A DNA stretch of 64,000 bases from Sphingobium sp. AS12 (GCF_019097845.1 NZ_JAHRGM010000024.1:62001-126000), one strand, 5' to 3'. Positions 9,323 through 19,863 are shown, numbered from the stretch's first letter. A program made the numbers and translations. The notes: generated from the letters alone by a model not told the origin.

Positions 9323-10708
9323 CTATTCCAGTGCTGCGACGGCCGCGACAAAAGCATCGCCGCGCGCCTCGAAATCGCGAAACTGGTCGAAACTGGCACA
9401 GGCGGGCGACAGCAGCACCACGTCACCCGGCTGCGCAATCCGCGCCGCACGGCGCACCGCGGCGCTTAGCATCTCGCTATCGTCCACCGCCATAGTCCCG
9501 CGAAGCAGGTCAGCGAACATATGCCCCGCCTCACCGATCGTATAGGCATGGGCGACATTGCCGAAATGCGGCACGCACTCGTCCAGATTGTCGGACTTGG
9601 CGACCCCGCCGAGTATCCAGTGGATGCGTGGACGTCCGTCGATCGCAGGCCATGCGGCGAGCGCGGGCGCGGTGGAGGCGGCGTTCGTCGCCTTGCTGTC
9701 GTTGACGTAGAGCACACCGTTGCGGGTGCCGACCGCCTGCATCCGATGAGGCAGGCTGGCATAGCTGACGAGCGCGTTAGCGATCGTCGCCTCATCAATG
9801 CCCAGCGCTTGCGCGACAGCAATCGCTACCGCAGCATTTTGCGCATTATGCGGGCCTTGCAATGCCGGCCAGGTCAGTTGGGCGACGGGATCGATCTCAC
9901 TCGACGCCACATCTTTCACGTCATCCCAGCGAAGGCTGGGATCTCTCTTTTCTTCGGGCGCGCCAGAAGAAACGGGATCCCGGCTTTCGCCGGGATGACG
10001 GATGGAGTGGGCGATCGCCCGGCTCGATTCATCCTCCGCCGCGACCACCGCAACATGGCCCGCCGACTGCATCGCAAACAGCCGCGCCTTCGACGCAACA
10101 TAGCCGTCAAACCCGTCATAGCGATCGAGATGATCGGGCGTGATGTTCAGCAGCACCGCCACATCGCAGTCCAGGCTATGCGTCAGGTCGATCTGATAGC
10201 TCGACAGTTCCAGCACATAGACGCCCGGCCCTTTCAGGTTCGGCTCCAGCGGCGGTTGGCCCAGCACCGGCAGGCCGATATTGCCGCCCATCACCGTGGG
10301 ATAACCGGCCTGTTCAATGATATGGTGGATCAGCGCCGTGGTGGTCGACTTGCCGTTGGTGCCGGTGATGCCGACCACCTTGTGCGGCGGCAGCGTGGGG
10401 CGGGCCAGCGCGAACAGTTCGATGTCGCCGATGATCGGCACGCCAGCCAGCTTCGCGCGCATCGTGATCGGATGGCGATTAAGCGGCACGCCCGGCGACA
10501 CGACGATGCCGTCAAAGCCTGTGAGGTCGATCTCCATCGGATCGCCCAGCTCCGCCTTGCCCGCAACCGCCGCCCGCGCTTCCTCGCGCCCGTCCCATGC
10601 CACGACCCGCGCGCCGCTGGCCGACAGGCAATCGACGGTGGCCAGGCCGGACCGCGCCAGCCCCAGCACCGCATAGGTCTTGCCCTTAAAGGCGTCCGAA
10701 ACGATCAT
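9323..10708 (-). CDS. murD: UDP-N-acetylmuramoylalanine--D-glutamate ligase MurD, with an in-frame palindromic insertion
   Basis: Adds D-glutamate to UDP-MurNAc-L-Ala. The 461 residues have the P-loop [17 protein letters not shown] (about 113-129), [18 protein letters not shown] (about 187-204) and [20 protein letters not shown]. Residues about 236-266 ([14 protein letters not shown], then [17 protein letters not shown]) are not MurD-like. They are the translation of an 82-nt palindromic repeat at 9919-10000, between the end of the ATPase core and the LQGPHNAQN motif. The frame stays open and flanking motifs are intact, so the enzyme is probably functional with a surface loop. Overlaps mraY by 4 nt. 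Confidence 0.95.
   Translation of the reverse strand: MIVSDAFKGKTYAVLGLARSGLATVDCLSASGARVVAWDGREEARAAVAGKAELGDPMEIDLTGFDGIVVSPGVPLNRHPITMRAKLAGVPIIGDIELFALARPTLPPHKVVGITGTNGKSTTTALIHHIIEQAGYPTVMGGNIGLPVLGQPPLEPNLKGPGVYVLELSSYQIDLTHSLDCDVAVLLNITPDHLDRYDGFDGYVASKARLFAMQSAGHVAVVAAEDESSRAIAHSIRHPGESRDPVSSGAPEEKRDPSLRWDDVKDVASSEIDPVAQLTWPALQGPHNAQNAAVAIAVAQALGIDEATIANALVSYASLPHRMQAVGTRNGVLYVNDSKATNAASTAPALAAWPAIDGRPRIHWILGGVAKSDNLDECVPHFGNVAHAYTIGEAGHMFADLLRGTMAVDDSEMLSAAVRRAARIAQPGDVVLLSPACASFDQFRDFEARGDAFVAAVAALE
9919..10000. repeat. 82-nt CGTCATCC palindromic element inside murD
   Basis: Two arms pair over about 27 nt (the arms begin CGTCATCCCAGCGAAGGCTG and, on the other strand, CGTCATCCCGGCGAAAGCCG), and each arm contains its own hairpin (CCCAGC gaag GCTGGG; CCCGGC gaaa GCCGGG). 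The ends are CGTCATCC...GGATGACG. An intergenic relative of exactly the same length lies at 41630-41711. It is translated within MurD. Confidence 0.93.
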
Positions 10709-11778
10709 CGCAGCTTCAACGTCGCAAGGCCGGCCAGCGCCAGGATGAAGGCGATGATCCAGAAACGGATCACCACGGTCGGTTCAGCCCAGCCCAGTTG
10801 CTCGAAATGATGGTGGATCGGCGCCATCTTGAACACCCGCTTGCCGGTGCGCTTGTAGAAGAACACCTGAATGATGACGCTCATCGCCTCCACCACGAAC
10901 AGTCCGCCGATGATGCCCAGCACGATTTCATGATGCGCGGTCACCGCGATCACGCCGATCGTCCCGCCCAGCGCCAGCGACCCGGTGTCGCCCATGAACA
11001 CGGCGGCTGGCGGCGCATTGAACCACAGAAATGCCAGTCCCGCACCAATGATCGCCCCGCACAATATCGTAAGGTTCCCCGCGCCCGGCACATGCGGGAT
11101 CCCCAGATATTCGGCAAAATCCGCGCGCCCCACCAGATAGACGATCAGCATGAAGGCAAGACAGGCGATGATGACCGGCATGGTCGCCAGCCCGTCAAGC
11201 CCATCGGTCAGGTTCACCGCATTGCCGAACGCCACGATCACGAAAGCGGCAAACAGGAAATAGAACGGCCCCAGCTCGATCGCCGGACCATTATAGAAAG
11301 GTACATAGAGCGCGGTATTGCCATGCTGTGACACGATCAGCCAGGCGGCAAAACCCGCGATCAGAAATTCGAACAACAGCCGCGCCTTGCCCGACAACCC
11401 CTTATGGCTGGCCTTGGTCACCTTGTCATAATCGTCCAGAAAACCGATCGCACCGAAGCCCAAAGTCACGAACAGGCATGCCCAGACATAAATGGAGTTG
11501 AGGTCCATCCACAGCAGCACCGACACCACCATGGAGGTCAGGATCATCAGCCCCCCCATGGTCGGCGTGCCGCGCTTGGCCAGGTGGGTCTGCGGCCCGT
11601 CGGTGCGGATCGGCTGCCCCTTGCCCTGCCGCACCCGCAGCCAGCCGATGAATTTGGGACCGATCAGCAGGCCGATAAACAAAGCGGTAAAGATCGCCGC
11701 GCCCGCGCGGAAACTCAGGTAACGGATCAGGTTGAACCCGCCCGCAAAATCCATGGTCTGGGCCAGCCAGTAGAGCAT
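10705..11778 (-). CDS. mraY: Phospho-N-acetylmuramoyl-pentapeptide transferase MraY
   Basis: Polytopic membrane enzyme transferring phospho-MurNAc-pentapeptide to undecaprenyl phosphate (lipid I). The 357 residues show about ten membrane segments. The family motifs are [39 protein letters not shown] with the active-site aspartates, [13 protein letters not shown] and [19 protein letters not shown]. The ATG overlaps the murF stop (TGATG) and its stop overlaps murD. Confidence 0.98.
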   Translation of the reverse strand: MLYWLAQTMDFAGGFNLIRYLSFRAGAAIFTALFIGLLIGPKFIGWLRVRQGKGQPIRTDGPQTHLAKRGTPTMGGLMILTSMVVSVLLWMDLNSIYVWACLFVTLGFGAIGFLDDYDKVTKASHKGLSGKARLLFEFLIAGFAAWLIVSQHGNTALYVPFYNGPAIELGPFYFLFAAFVIVAFGNAVNLTDGLDGLATMPVIIACLAFMLIVYLVGRADFAEYLGIPHVPGAGNLTILCGAIIGAGLAFLWFNAPPAAVFMGDTGSLALGGTIGVIAVTAHHEIVLGIIGGLFVVEAMSVIIQVFFYKRTGKRVFKMAPIHHHFEQLGWAEPTVVIRFWIIAFILALAGLATLKLR

Positions 11779-13178
11779 CAGTGGGTCTCTCCGTCGCGGG
11801 CGCGTTCGCCAAGCGCCGCGACAAGCCGGGACAGCCCGATGCCGTTGGAGCCTTTGACGAGGATAGCATCGCCCGCGCGCATGTCAGTGGTCAAAAGGGT
11901 TATGGCGCTCGCCGTGTCAGGGACATGGGCATAGGCCATGCTACCGTCCAGCGCATCGGCCAGCGGGGCCATTTCCGCGCCGACCAGGATGGCGTAATCG
12001 ACCTGTCCCGCCTCCAGCGGCCCGGCCAGATCGGCGTGCAATTCAGCGCTGCGCGCGCCCAGCTCGCGCATTCCGCCCAGCACGGCAACGCGCCGATCGG
12101 CCGTTTCACGCCCCAATTGCTTGAGCGTCGCGGCCATGGACAGCGGATTGGCGTTGTAGCTTTCATCGATCAGCAGCGCCTCGCCGCCCGCGACCGGCAC
12201 TATGCGCCGCTCGCCCCGGCCCGGCAGCCCGGGCATTTCCGCCAGCGCCAGCCCCGCCGCTGCCAGATCGCCGCCGACCGCCGACACAGCCGCCAGCACC
12301 GCCAGCGCATTGGACACCCAATGATCGCCCGGCGCTGCCACGGTAAAGCAGAGTTCCGCATCCGGCAGCTTCGCCGTCACCAGCGTGCCGCCATCGGGCG
12401 CTGGCACCGTCTCGCGCGCATGAACATCCGCCTCGTCACTCAGGCCGAAGGTCAATATATTGGCGGCGTGCCGTTCCGCCTTGTTGTACAGCAGCGCCAC
12501 ATGCGGGCTGTCATAGGGGATGATTGCCGTGCCGCCCGGCTCCAGCCCCTCGAAAATCTCCGCCTTGGCCTCGGCGATCTTCGCCTCGGTGCCGAAATAT
12601 TCGATATGGGCGGGCGCGATGGCAGTGACGATCGCGACATGGGGGCGCACCTGCCGGGTCAGCGCGGCCAGTTCGCCCGCATGGTTCATCCCCATCTCGA
12701 ACACGCCGAATGCCGTATCGCGCGGCATCCGCGCCAGACTCAGCGGCACGCCGACATGGTTGTTGTAGCTTTTGACCGACCGGTGGACCTGCCCCGGATG
12801 CGCGCGGTCCAGCGCCTGAAACAGCGCTTCCTTGGTCCCCGTCTTGCCAACCGATCCGGTGACCCCGATCACCTTGCCACCCATCCGCGCGCGTGACGCG
12901 CGGCCCAATGCTTCGAGCGCGGCGGCGCTGTCGCGCACCAAGATGTGCGGATGATCGACCGGCTCGCTGACGATCGCGCCTGCCGCCCCCTGCGCAAAGG
13001 CCTTGCCGATGAATTTATGTCCGTCGGTCGCCTCACCCTTCATCGCGACGAACAGGTCGCCGCCGGTGACTTCGCGGCTGTCAAACGCCACGCCCGAAAC
13101 GGCAAACGGCGCCGACACGGCGCCGCCCGTTGCCTCGGCGATCTCGGCGGAGGTCCAGAGATCACTCAACCCGCGCAC
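11778..13178 (-). CDS. murF: UDP-N-acetylmuramoyl-tripeptide--D-alanyl-D-alanine ligase MurF
   Basis: Completes the pentapeptide by adding D-Ala-D-Ala. The 466 residues contain the P-loop [21 protein letters not shown], the [14 protein letters not shown] motif after the ATPase core, and [15 protein letters not shown] in the C-terminal part. The start at 13178 overlaps the murE stop by 13 nt, a tight overlap consistent with the cluster. The P-loop reads GSVGKT, as usual for MurF. Confidence 0.97.
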   Translation of the reverse strand: MRGLSDLWTSAEIAEATGGAVSAPFAVSGVAFDSREVTGGDLFVAMKGEATDGHKFIGKAFAQGAAGAIVSEPVDHPHILVRDSAAALEALGRASRARMGGKVIGVTGSVGKTGTKEALFQALDRAHPGQVHRSVKSYNNHVGVPLSLARMPRDTAFGVFEMGMNHAGELAALTRQVRPHVAIVTAIAPAHIEYFGTEAKIAEAKAEIFEGLEPGGTAIIPYDSPHVALLYNKAERHAANILTFGLSDEADVHARETVPAPDGGTLVTAKLPDAELCFTVAAPGDHWVSNALAVLAAVSAVGGDLAAAGLALAEMPGLPGRGERRIVPVAGGEALLIDESYNANPLSMAATLKQLGRETADRRVAVLGGMRELGARSAELHADLAGPLEAGQVDYAILVGAEMAPLADALDGSMAYAHVPDTASAITLLTTDMRAGDAILVKGSNGIGLSRLVAALGERARDGETH

Positions 13179-14623
13179 TCCCGCGCCACCGTCACGTCAT
13201 CGAACGGCAGCACCCGGTCACCGATAATCTGCCCCTGCTCATGACCCTTGCCCGCCAGCAGCACGATGTCGTCAGCCCCGGCCAGCGCAATGGCAGCAGC
13301 GATAGCCGCGCGACGCCCGCCAATTTCCTGCGCGCCAGCCGCACCCGCCATCACGGCAGCCCGGATCGCAGACGGTTCCTCCGACCGCGGATTATCATCG
13401 GTCACGATGACATGATCGGCCAGTTCCGCCGCAACCTGCCCCATCAATGGCCGCTTGCCCGCATCGCGATCCCCGCCCGCGCCGAACAGCGCGATCAGTC
13501 TGCCCTTGGTGTGCGGCCGCAACGCCTCGATCGCGGCGCGCAAGCCGTCGGGCGTATGGGCATAATCGACATAGACCGGTGCGCCCGCCTTGCTGATGAC
13601 CGCCCGTTCCAGCCGCCCACGCACCGGCTGCACCCGGCCCAGCAGTTCCAGCACCCTCGCCACGTCGCCACCAGTCGCAATGACCAGCCCCGCCGCCGTC
13701 AGCGCATTGGCAGCCTGATAAGCCCCGATCAGCGGCAGATTGACCTTATACGTCGTGACGCCACCTTCTCTTGGCGCCTCGATGCCGAGCGTCTGCCCCA
13801 GTTGCGTCGGCGTGCGCGTGACGAGCCGCAGCGCCTCACCCTTCTCCCCGACGCTCAGCAACCGCAGGCCACGCGCATCAACCCGTGCAATCACCTTGTC
13901 CGACCAGGCGTCATCCGCCCACACGACCGCCGCGCCGTCCGCGCCGACGACCTCGTCGAACAGCCGCATCTTGGCGTCGAAATAGCTGTCCATGTCGCCA
14001 TGATAGTCGAGATGGTCGCGCGACAGATTGGTGAAACCGCCCGCCAGCACCGGCAACCCTTCGGTGCGATATTGCGCCAGCCCATGGCTCGACGCCTCGA
14101 ACGCCGCATGGGTGATGCCCTCGCGGCGCAGACCCGACATGTTCGACAGGAAGGTGACGATGTCCGGCGTGGTGAGGCCCGTTGATACCTGATCGACCGA
14201 TGTGGTGACGCCCAGCGTGCCGATCGACGCGGCATGATAGCCCATCATCCGCCACAATTGCCGGGTCAGTTCGACCGTGCTGGTCTTGCCATTGGTGCCG
14301 GTGACCGCCACCGTCACGTCAGGAAAGGGCGCAAAATAGCGCGCGGCCAGTTGCGCGAACAGGCGGCGCGGATTGGCGTGGGCGATATGGATCGCGCCGT
14401 CGACCTTGGCCTCAGGCCGGGCAACGACCGCGATCGCCCCCGCCTTCACCGCGTCGGCAATATAATCTTCGCCATTGACGCGCAGCCCCTGGAATGCGCC
14501 AAACACCGTGCCGGGCGCAACCTTGCGATTGTCGATGGCAAAACCCGTGACGTTGGCATCTAGCGCCGCACCGTCGCTCACCGCCGCATCCAGCCCGTCG
14601 ATCAGCCCGCCAAGGCGCGTCAT
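13166..14623 (-). CDS. murE: UDP-N-acetylmuramoyl-tripeptide synthetase MurE
   Basis: Adds the third stem residue to UDP-MurNAc-L-Ala-D-Glu. The P-loop VTGTNGKTSTVELTRQLW, FTNLSRDHLDYHGDMDSYF, and the C-terminal TDDNPRSEEPSAIRAAVMAG are visible. The DNPR motif is the signature of the meso-diaminopimelate-adding type, so the product is inferred to be the mDAP tripeptide. The 485-residue length is normal. Start overlaps the ftsI stop by 4 nt. Confidence 0.97.
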   Translation of the reverse strand: MTRLGGLIDGLDAAVSDGAALDANVTGFAIDNRKVAPGTVFGAFQGLRVNGEDYIADAVKAGAIAVVARPEAKVDGAIHIAHANPRRLFAQLAARYFAPFPDVTVAVTGTNGKTSTVELTRQLWRMMGYHAASIGTLGVTTSVDQVSTGLTTPDIVTFLSNMSGLRREGITHAAFEASSHGLAQYRTEGLPVLAGGFTNLSRDHLDYHGDMDSYFDAKMRLFDEVVGADGAAVVWADDAWSDKVIARVDARGLRLLSVGEKGEALRLVTRTPTQLGQTLGIEAPREGGVTTYKVNLPLIGAYQAANALTAAGLVIATGGDVARVLELLGRVQPVRGRLERAVISKAGAPVYVDYAHTPDGLRAAIEALRPHTKGRLIALFGAGGDRDAGKRPLMGQVAAELADHVIVTDDNPRSEEPSAIRAAVMAGAAGAQEIGGRRAAIAAAIALAGADDIVLLAGKGHEQGQIIGDRVLPFDDVTVARECAG

Positions 14624-16326
14624 TCAGCTTCTCCCTTGGGCTTCCACAGCAATGGCGTCAGGTCCGAAATATCGACGTCGCGGCGCTCGTCCGGCATCAC
14701 GCCCAGCATCGGGCCAGTGCGCTCGATCACCCGCTTGACCACGGGCGCTGCGGTCCAGGCGGCGGTGCGCAGTCCGATCGCGCTGGTCGCGCCATCCATC
14801 ATGGTCAGCACGACATAGCGCGGATTATCCATCGGGAAAGCGGCAGCAAATGTCGTCACCAGCGAACTCTTATTATAGCGACCATCCTCAGGTTTCTCGG
14901 CGGAACCCGTTTTGCCGCCCACCCGGAAACCCGTGGCGTCGGCGCTACGCCCTGTACCCGCCGCAACGATCAATCGCAACAGCTGGCGCATCCGCGCGCT
15001 GGTGGCGGCGGAAAAGACGCGCTGTCCTTCCGGCGCTTCGCCCGGCTTCAATTTGCGCAGCGTCGCGGGACGATACATGCCGCCATTGACCAGCGCGGCA
15101 TAGGCGCTGGCCAGATGCAGCGGGGTGACCGCAATGCCATGGCCATAGGATACGGTCATGGTGGTGATCCGTCCCCAATTGCTGGGCCAGATCGTCCCGG
15201 CCTGTTCCTTCAGTTCGATGGGCGCACGCTGGTCGAATTTGAGCGCGCGGAAAATCTGCTGCATCGGTGCCGCGCCCATCTCGTCGGCGATGCGCGCGGT
15301 CGCGATGTTGGAGCTATGGACCAGCGTGTCGGGCACGTTGATCCAGCGGCCCAGCGCATGATCGTCCTTGATGCGGAAACCGCCGATCGAGATGGGCGCC
15401 GTCGCATCATAGCGCTTGCTCATCGACGTCACGACGCCATGGTCCATGGCCGCTCCGATCGAGATCGGCTTGAAGGTCGACCCCAGCTCATAACGGGCCT
15501 GCACCATCTGGTTGCACAAAGGCGACTGGCTGCACGATTTGCCCGCATAATTTTGCAGCTTGTTGGGATCGAACACCGGGATGGAGGCCATGGCGATCAC
15601 TTCGCCCGTATTGGCATCCAATATGATGCCACCCGCACCCTTGGCGTGTTGCGCGACCATCTGGGCGTAAAGCTCGCTTTCCAGCGCGCCCTGCACCCGG
15701 CTGTCGATCGAAATGGCAAAGGGTTGGCCGCGCAGCGCCGCATCGGTCAGCCGGTCGTTAAAGGCCGCCTCCACGCCCATCCCGCCGACGCCTTCAGCAT
15801 TGGGTGCAAAGCCCAGCACATGGGCCGCCAGCGTGCGCTGCGGATAGAGCCGCTCTTTCTCGCGCGGAAATTCGATGCCGATTTCGCCCAGCGCATTCAC
15901 CGCCGCCACCTGCTCCGGCATGGCGCGGCGGCGCAGATAGGCCCAGCCCCGACCGGTCAGCTTCTTGTAGAATGCCGCCTCGGCCTCGTCGGGGAAAATC
16001 TCGTGCAGCTTGCGCGCCAGTTCGGCCGGTTCGCCGATCAGCTTGGACGGGCGCACCGCCACCGAATAGGCGTCCATCGTCCGCGCCAGCGGCACGCCGT
16101 TGCGATCCACAATATCGGCGCGCGCAGGCAGGAATGCCGACAGGGCATCGTCCCCGGTCGCGCCATGCGCAAAAACGCCGACCCACAGGAGCCGGCCGAT
16201 CAATACCGTCGTCACCGCCATGAACAGGATCAGCAGCAACATCAGCCGGTTATGGGCGATGGCGGTCAGGCTGACCCGCTGCCTTCCCGCCCGCGCCCCG
16301 CCGGGCTGGACGATGATCGTGGCCAT
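14620..16326 (-). CDS. ftsI: Septal peptidoglycan transpeptidase FtsI (PBP3)
   Basis: Class B penicillin-binding protein crosslinking septal peptidoglycan with FtsW. The 568 residues have a basic cytoplasmic tail, one membrane anchor (about 29-51), a pedestal domain and a transpeptidase domain with STFK at 283-286 (nucleophile Ser283), SSN at 338-340 and KTG at 472-474. A conserved Cys-containing insert (SCSQSPLCNQ) lies shortly before STFK. Separated by 1 nt from the upstream FtsL-like gene. Confidence 0.97.
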   Translation of the reverse strand: MATIIVQPGGARAGRQRVSLTAIAHNRLMLLLILFMAVTTVLIGRLLWVGVFAHGATGDDALSAFLPARADIVDRNGVPLARTMDAYSVAVRPSKLIGEPAELARKLHEIFPDEAEAAFYKKLTGRGWAYLRRRAMPEQVAAVNALGEIGIEFPREKERLYPQRTLAAHVLGFAPNAEGVGGMGVEAAFNDRLTDAALRGQPFAISIDSRVQGALESELYAQMVAQHAKGAGGIILDANTGEVIAMASIPVFDPNKLQNYAGKSCSQSPLCNQMVQARYELGSTFKPISIGAAMDHGVVTSMSKRYDATAPISIGGFRIKDDHALGRWINVPDTLVHSSNIATARIADEMGAAPMQQIFRALKFDQRAPIELKEQAGTIWPSNWGRITTMTVSYGHGIAVTPLHLASAYAALVNGGMYRPATLRKLKPGEAPEGQRVFSAATSARMRQLLRLIVAAGTGRSADATGFRVGGKTGSAEKPEDGRYNKSSLVTTFAAAFPMDNPRYVVLTMMDGATSAIGLRTAAWTAAPVVKRVIERTGPMLGVMPDERRDVDISDLTPLLWKPKGEAE

Positions 16327-16327
16327 A

Positions 16328-16978
16328 TCAGCGCGCTCCCTTCTTGCGCTCGCGCGCCGCGGTGGCGCTCAATTCGCCCAGCGTGCTGTCGTCCAGCAGC
16401 TTGGCGTCCAGCATCGCCATCCGCTCCGCCTTGCGCGCGACCGGATTGGGCTTCGACACGTCGGCATCCACCTTTGCCTGCACCGCCGGAGTGCGGGGCG
16501 CGGGCTTGGCGAGCTTCTCAACATTGTCGGCGGCGTGCGCCTCGCGGATCACGGCAATGTCGCTGCGAATCTGGGTCGCGGCGGGACTGGCAGGCGCAGC
16601 CTGCGGGGCGGACGGCAGGTCAGCAGGGGTCTCGACCATCGCCACCATCACCGGCGGGGCGACATAGTCCGGCCCGTTGGGCTGCACCCCGTCCAGCTGC
16701 GCCAGCGCCCGCTCACCGGCCAGATATTGGCCGGCAGTCGGCGTGCCATACATGAAGTCATGCTGGTTCCAGCTTTCCAGCTGCCGCATCGACGCGCGCG
16801 CGCTGAATTCGGTCTCCAGATAGCGAATATCGCCCTTCGCCCGCGCAACCTGCATCCGCACCTGCATCAACTCGTTGCGCTCGGTCGCGACCTTCAGCGA
16901 CACCAGATAAGCACCCAGCGCGCCCAGCGCGACCAGCAACACCCAGATCAGGCTCTGCAACCTTTTGACGGCGATCAT
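16328..16978 (-). CDS. ftsL: FtsL-like division protein with a long Ala/Pro-rich tail
   Basis: Occupies the ftsL position between rsmH and ftsI. The 216-residue protein has a short basic start, one membrane segment (about residues 10-27), then a helical coiled-coil-like periplasmic stretch (about 28-70), as in FtsL. Typical FtsL proteins are about 90-130 residues. Here roughly 100 extra residues rich in Ala, Pro and charged residues follow. Sequence identity to FtsL cannot be judged by eye, so the name rests on position and architecture. Confidence 0.75.
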   Translation of the reverse strand: MIAVKRLQSLIWVLLVALGALGAYLVSLKVATERNELMQVRMQVARAKGDIRYLETEFSARASMRQLESWNQHDFMYGTPTAGQYLAGERALAQLDGVQPNGPDYVAPPVMVAMVETPADLPSAPQAAPASPAATQIRSDIAVIREAHAADNVEKLAKPAPRTPAVQAKVDADVSKPNPVARKAERMAMLDAKLLDDSTLGELSATAARERKKGAR

Positions 16979-17934
16979 GAGCGGGAACTCCCGGAGGACG
17001 AAACAGGGGCAGATGTGCGGATGGCACTGCGCAGCGTGGCGGATCGGGCGCGGGGGTTGCGCGCCAGTTCCGCCTCACCCGCGCGCACCGCCTTGGCGGG
17101 CTTGGCAAAGGTCGGCGCGTCGGCGGCGCGCTTTTCGGGCATGTGCCGCGACCAGCCGCCCTCGCCGCCGCTGCGGTTGCGCAGGAATTGCTTGACGATG
17201 CGATCTTCCAGACTGTGGAAGCTGACGATGGCCAGCCGCCCGCCCTCTTCCAGCAGCGCCTCGGCCGCCTCCAGCGCGCGCTCCAGCTCCTCCAGCTCGC
17301 GATTCACATGGATGCGGATCGCCTGAAATGCGCGGGTCGTGGGGTCTTTCTTGTCGTGCGGCTTGTGGCCCAGCGCGCGGCGGATGACATGCGCTAGCTG
17401 CCCCGTGCGCTCCAGCGGGCGCGCATCGACAATGGCATGGGCGACCCGGCGCGACCGCGGTTCCTCGCCATAACGGTAGAGGACATTGGCGATCTCCTCC
17501 TCCGTTGCATTGTTCAGGAAATCGGCGGCACTCATCCCGTCCTGGCTCATGGTCATGAGCAGGGGGCCATCGGACTGGAAGGAGAAGCCCCGGTCGGCCC
17601 GGTCGAGCTGCATCGACGACACGCCGATATCGAGCGTGATGCCCGACACTTTCTCAATGCCGCGCTCCGCCAGCAATTCCGCCATGCGCGAAAATTCGCC
17701 AGCGATCAGCGTGATGCCATGCGCGTCAGCCAAGGCCTGCCCTTCACGGATGGCATCGGGATCGCGATCCAGCGCAAACACGCTCGCCCCAGCCAGCGCC
17801 ATCGCCCGCGAATAGCCGCCTGCGCCGAACGTGCCATCCACATGAATCTCGCCAGGGGTAATGGCCAGGGCGCGGAGAACTTCGTCGAGCAGAACCGGGA
17901 TATGCGGCGCAGTATCAGCGTCGGGCAGGCTCAC
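16975..17934 (-). CDS. rsmH: 16S rRNA (cytosine(1402)-N(4))-methyltransferase RsmH (MraW)
   Basis: SAM-dependent methyltransferase acting on 16S rRNA C1402. The 319 residues begin [20 protein letters not shown], with the SAM motif [15 protein letters not shown] and the later [14 protein letters not shown]-type segment (here [20 protein letters not shown]) followed by [19 protein letters not shown]. Start overlaps the mraZ stop by 4 nt; the stop overlaps the ftsL-like gene. Confidence 0.97.
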   Translation of the reverse strand: MSLPDADTAPHIPVLLDEVLRALAITPGEIHVDGTFGAGGYSRAMALAGASVFALDRDPDAIREGQALADAHGITLIAGEFSRMAELLAERGIEKVSGITLDIGVSSMQLDRADRGFSFQSDGPLLMTMSQDGMSAADFLNNATEEEIANVLYRYGEEPRSRRVAHAIVDARPLERTGQLAHVIRRALGHKPHDKKDPTTRAFQAIRIHVNRELEELERALEAAEALLEEGGRLAIVSFHSLEDRIVKQFLRNRSGGEGGWSRHMPEKRAADAPTFAKPAKAVRAGEAELARNPRARSATLRSAIRTSAPVSSSGSSRS

Positions 17935-18428
17935 TTGCCGCCCTCCGCCGCGCGCGCATCGAGCCAGCGCTTCACCTTGTTACGGATCAGCGCCGGTCGA
18001 TCGGGGCTTTCGACCAGCGCTTGCGGGTTCCAGATCTGGAAATAGCGGCCCACGCCATAGAAGAACGCCACGTCGGTGATGCCGGCTTCATCCTTGATAT
18101 CGGGGTGCAGGAAGAAGCGGCCGCCATCATCGAAATTGACGTCCTCGATCGTGCCGAGGCGATTTTCGCGTTCCAGATCGCCGTTGAAGGGCCGGTTAGC
18201 CTCGCGCGCCAGCCGTTCCAGTTCGGCAACCTCATCGAACAGGAAGCGCTTGTGCGACAGGCCAAAGCCGGTGGCGCAGCCATTGTCCATGTGGACGGAC
18301 AGGCACAGGCGATTTTCATCGCCGCTGGCCTGACGGACCAGCTTGCGCATCTCTAGGGGCAGCACGAAACGGCCCTTGCCGTCCGCGACGCTGAACGCGT
18401 TGCCCGAATAGAGAATGACGTCCGACAC
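17931..18428 (-). CDS. mraZ: Transcriptional regulator MraZ
   Basis: AbrB-fold DNA-binding protein that in other bacteria represses its own dcw operon. The 165 residues hold two SpoVT/AbrB-like repeats, the first starting [18 protein letters not shown]. The DXXXR-type motif is partly degenerate, as is common in alphaproteobacteria. The start is GTG at 18428, with a GGGG purine tract upstream. First gene of the cluster; the likely promoter and MraZ boxes lie at 18521-18611. Confidence 0.94.
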   Translation of the reverse strand: MSDVILYSGNAFSVADGKGRFVLPLEMRKLVRQASGDENRLCLSVHMDNGCATGFGLSHKRFLFDEVAELERLAREANRPFNGDLERENRLGTIEDVNFDDGGRFFLHPDIKDEAGITDVAFFYGVGRYFQIWNPQALVESPDRPALIRNKVKRWLDARAAEGGK

Positions 18429-18520
18429 GCTGGAAATTCGCCCCTTTCATGCGGGGCACAGGCCACCCGTCGCCGGAATCACTGAATGGATATCCGGCCC
18501 GCAGGAATCGCCAACACCTG

Positions 18521-18549
18521 ATTAACCCCAATTGCTGATTACCTATCAA
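18521..18549 (-). promoter_or_regulatory. Candidate sigma-70-type promoter for mraZ and the dcw cluster
   Basis: On the minus strand a -35-like TTGATA (18549-18544) and a -10-like GTTAAT (18526-18521) are separated by exactly 17 nt, and lie about 90-120 nt upstream of the mraZ start. The MraZ boxes are just upstream. Assigned by eye. Confidence 0.5.
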
Positions 18550-18568
18550 GCAAGGGGGCAACTGAAAA

Positions 18569-18611
18569 GGGAAAAGTCGGGAGAAACTGGGATCAGTCGT
18601 TAGAAAATGGG
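18569..18611. promoter_or_regulatory. Candidate MraZ boxes (10-nt phased GGG repeats)
   Basis: On the plus strand GGG triplets occur at 18569, 18579 and 18589, each exactly one 10-nt step apart (aGGGa, cGGGa, tGGGa), and again at 18609 (tGGG). This matches the known E. coli arrangement of TGGGN repeats with 5-nt spacers that MraZ binds upstream of its own gene. Orientation relative to mraZ differs between species and is not assessed here. Confidence 0.65.
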
Positions 18612-18646
18612 TCTAACTGATTTTCATCGGCATTTCCAGCATATTT

Positions 18647-19852
18647 TCATGATTTGTTCCCATCGGCACTATGTCCAGCTCGCTGTCCAGTTCGGCTGAA
18701 CAGCGCCATTCCCACCATCGCCCAAATTATCCCAAGGATTAACGCCCAGCGCAGCCCCAGAACCACATCGCTCCCAGCCCGCAACCAGCGCCGTTCGCCC
18801 GTTATCGGTCCGCCCAGCCATTGCGCCACCAGCGCAGGCGTATCCGCCGCCCATGCCCGTGGGTCGAGCGGACGGGCCGGATCGGCAAGCCAAAGCCGGT
18901 CATCGATCAGATCAGCATCCCCCACCAGCACGATGCCCCCCTGCCCCACCCGGCAACGGACAATCCCGCCACCCTGCTCCGCCGCACATGCTCCGCCTGC
19001 CTTGAATGATTGCGCTCCAAATAGGGTCACCAGCCGCCCATCGTCCAGAAACTGCCGCGTCTCCGCCTCCACCAGTGCGTCCTGCACCGCTCCCCAATGC
19101 CGCAACAGCGGGTCGATCAGGCTGGCCGATGGCGCGCGCCTCCGGTCGCCGGGCGGCAGATCGGACGGCCAGCGCAGTGATGGATCAGCCAGCACCAGTG
19201 CCGTGCCGCCCGCCCGCACCCATGTATCGATCGCCACCAACTGGTCGGGCGTCATCGCGCGCGGCTGCGCCAATAGCAGGGCGCGCGCGCCCGACTTGGC
19301 CAAGGCGCGCGGATCATCCAAAGGCCGCACCGTAAAGCGTGTACGCAGCAGGGTGATGATCGGCGCGTCAGCCAGTCCCGCTTTATCCCAAAACAAGGGC
19401 AACGCGGTAATGACAGCCAACGCTGGCCGCTGAGCCACCGATGCGATCGGTTGCGCCGGGCCGCGCCATAATAGCAAGCCGGCCAGCGCCAGCAGCCCGA
19501 TCCCGATCAATCGTGTCTTGCCATCACGGATCCCCCGACTGCCAAACCCCGCCAGTAGCATCACCAGCAACAGTCCCACAGCCGCCCAGGGATCAGGCGG
19601 ACGCGCCGCCGCGATCGTGCAGAAAATCAACGCCGCCCCGGCCGCGCCAACCGCGATCCACACCAGCCACCGCCATAAATCCCTGGCCAGCAATTGCGCC
19701 ATCAGCGCGACCATCAGCGCCGCGGGCAAGGCCCAGTTCCAGGGATCAGCCTGCCCGCCCGATCGCCAGGCACGCGCCAGCCCCGCCATCAGCGCCGCTA
19801 GGACGGGCAGCAACAGGACAAGAAAAATCGTCAGGCGGCGCGGTACCCTCAT
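18647..19852 (-). CDS. Membrane protein with DUF4350/GldG-like core
   Basis: A 401-residue membrane protein. Hydrophobic segments near the N-terminus (about 8-24, 43-58, 64-83, 90-106, 114-130) are followed by a soluble domain (about 140-355), then a C-terminal membrane segment (VLGLRWALILGIIWAMVGMALF). The soluble part resembles the DUF4350/GldG class A glutamine-amidotransferase-like fold (ALPLFWDKAGLADAPIITLL, WVRAGGTALVLADPSL, GIVLVGDADLIDD). Such proteins often accompany MoxR-type ATPase or gliding-like ABC genes, which are not in this window. Function unknown. It is 11 nt after the next small gene and in the same direction. Confidence 0.7.
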   Translation of the reverse strand: MRVPRRLTIFLVLLLPVLAALMAGLARAWRSGGQADPWNWALPAALMVALMAQLLARDLWRWLVWIAVGAAGAALIFCTIAAARPPDPWAAVGLLLVMLLAGFGSRGIRDGKTRLIGIGLLALAGLLLWRGPAQPIASVAQRPALAVITALPLFWDKAGLADAPIITLLRTRFTVRPLDDPRALAKSGARALLLAQPRAMTPDQLVAIDTWVRAGGTALVLADPSLRWPSDLPPGDRRRAPSASLIDPLLRHWGAVQDALVEAETRQFLDDGRLVTLFGAQSFKAGGACAAEQGGGIVRCRVGQGGIVLVGDADLIDDRLWLADPARPLDPRAWAADTPALVAQWLGGPITGERRWLRAGSDVVLGLRWALILGIIWAMVGMALFSRTGQRAGHSADGNKS

Positions 19853-19863
19853 CCGCCCATCAT

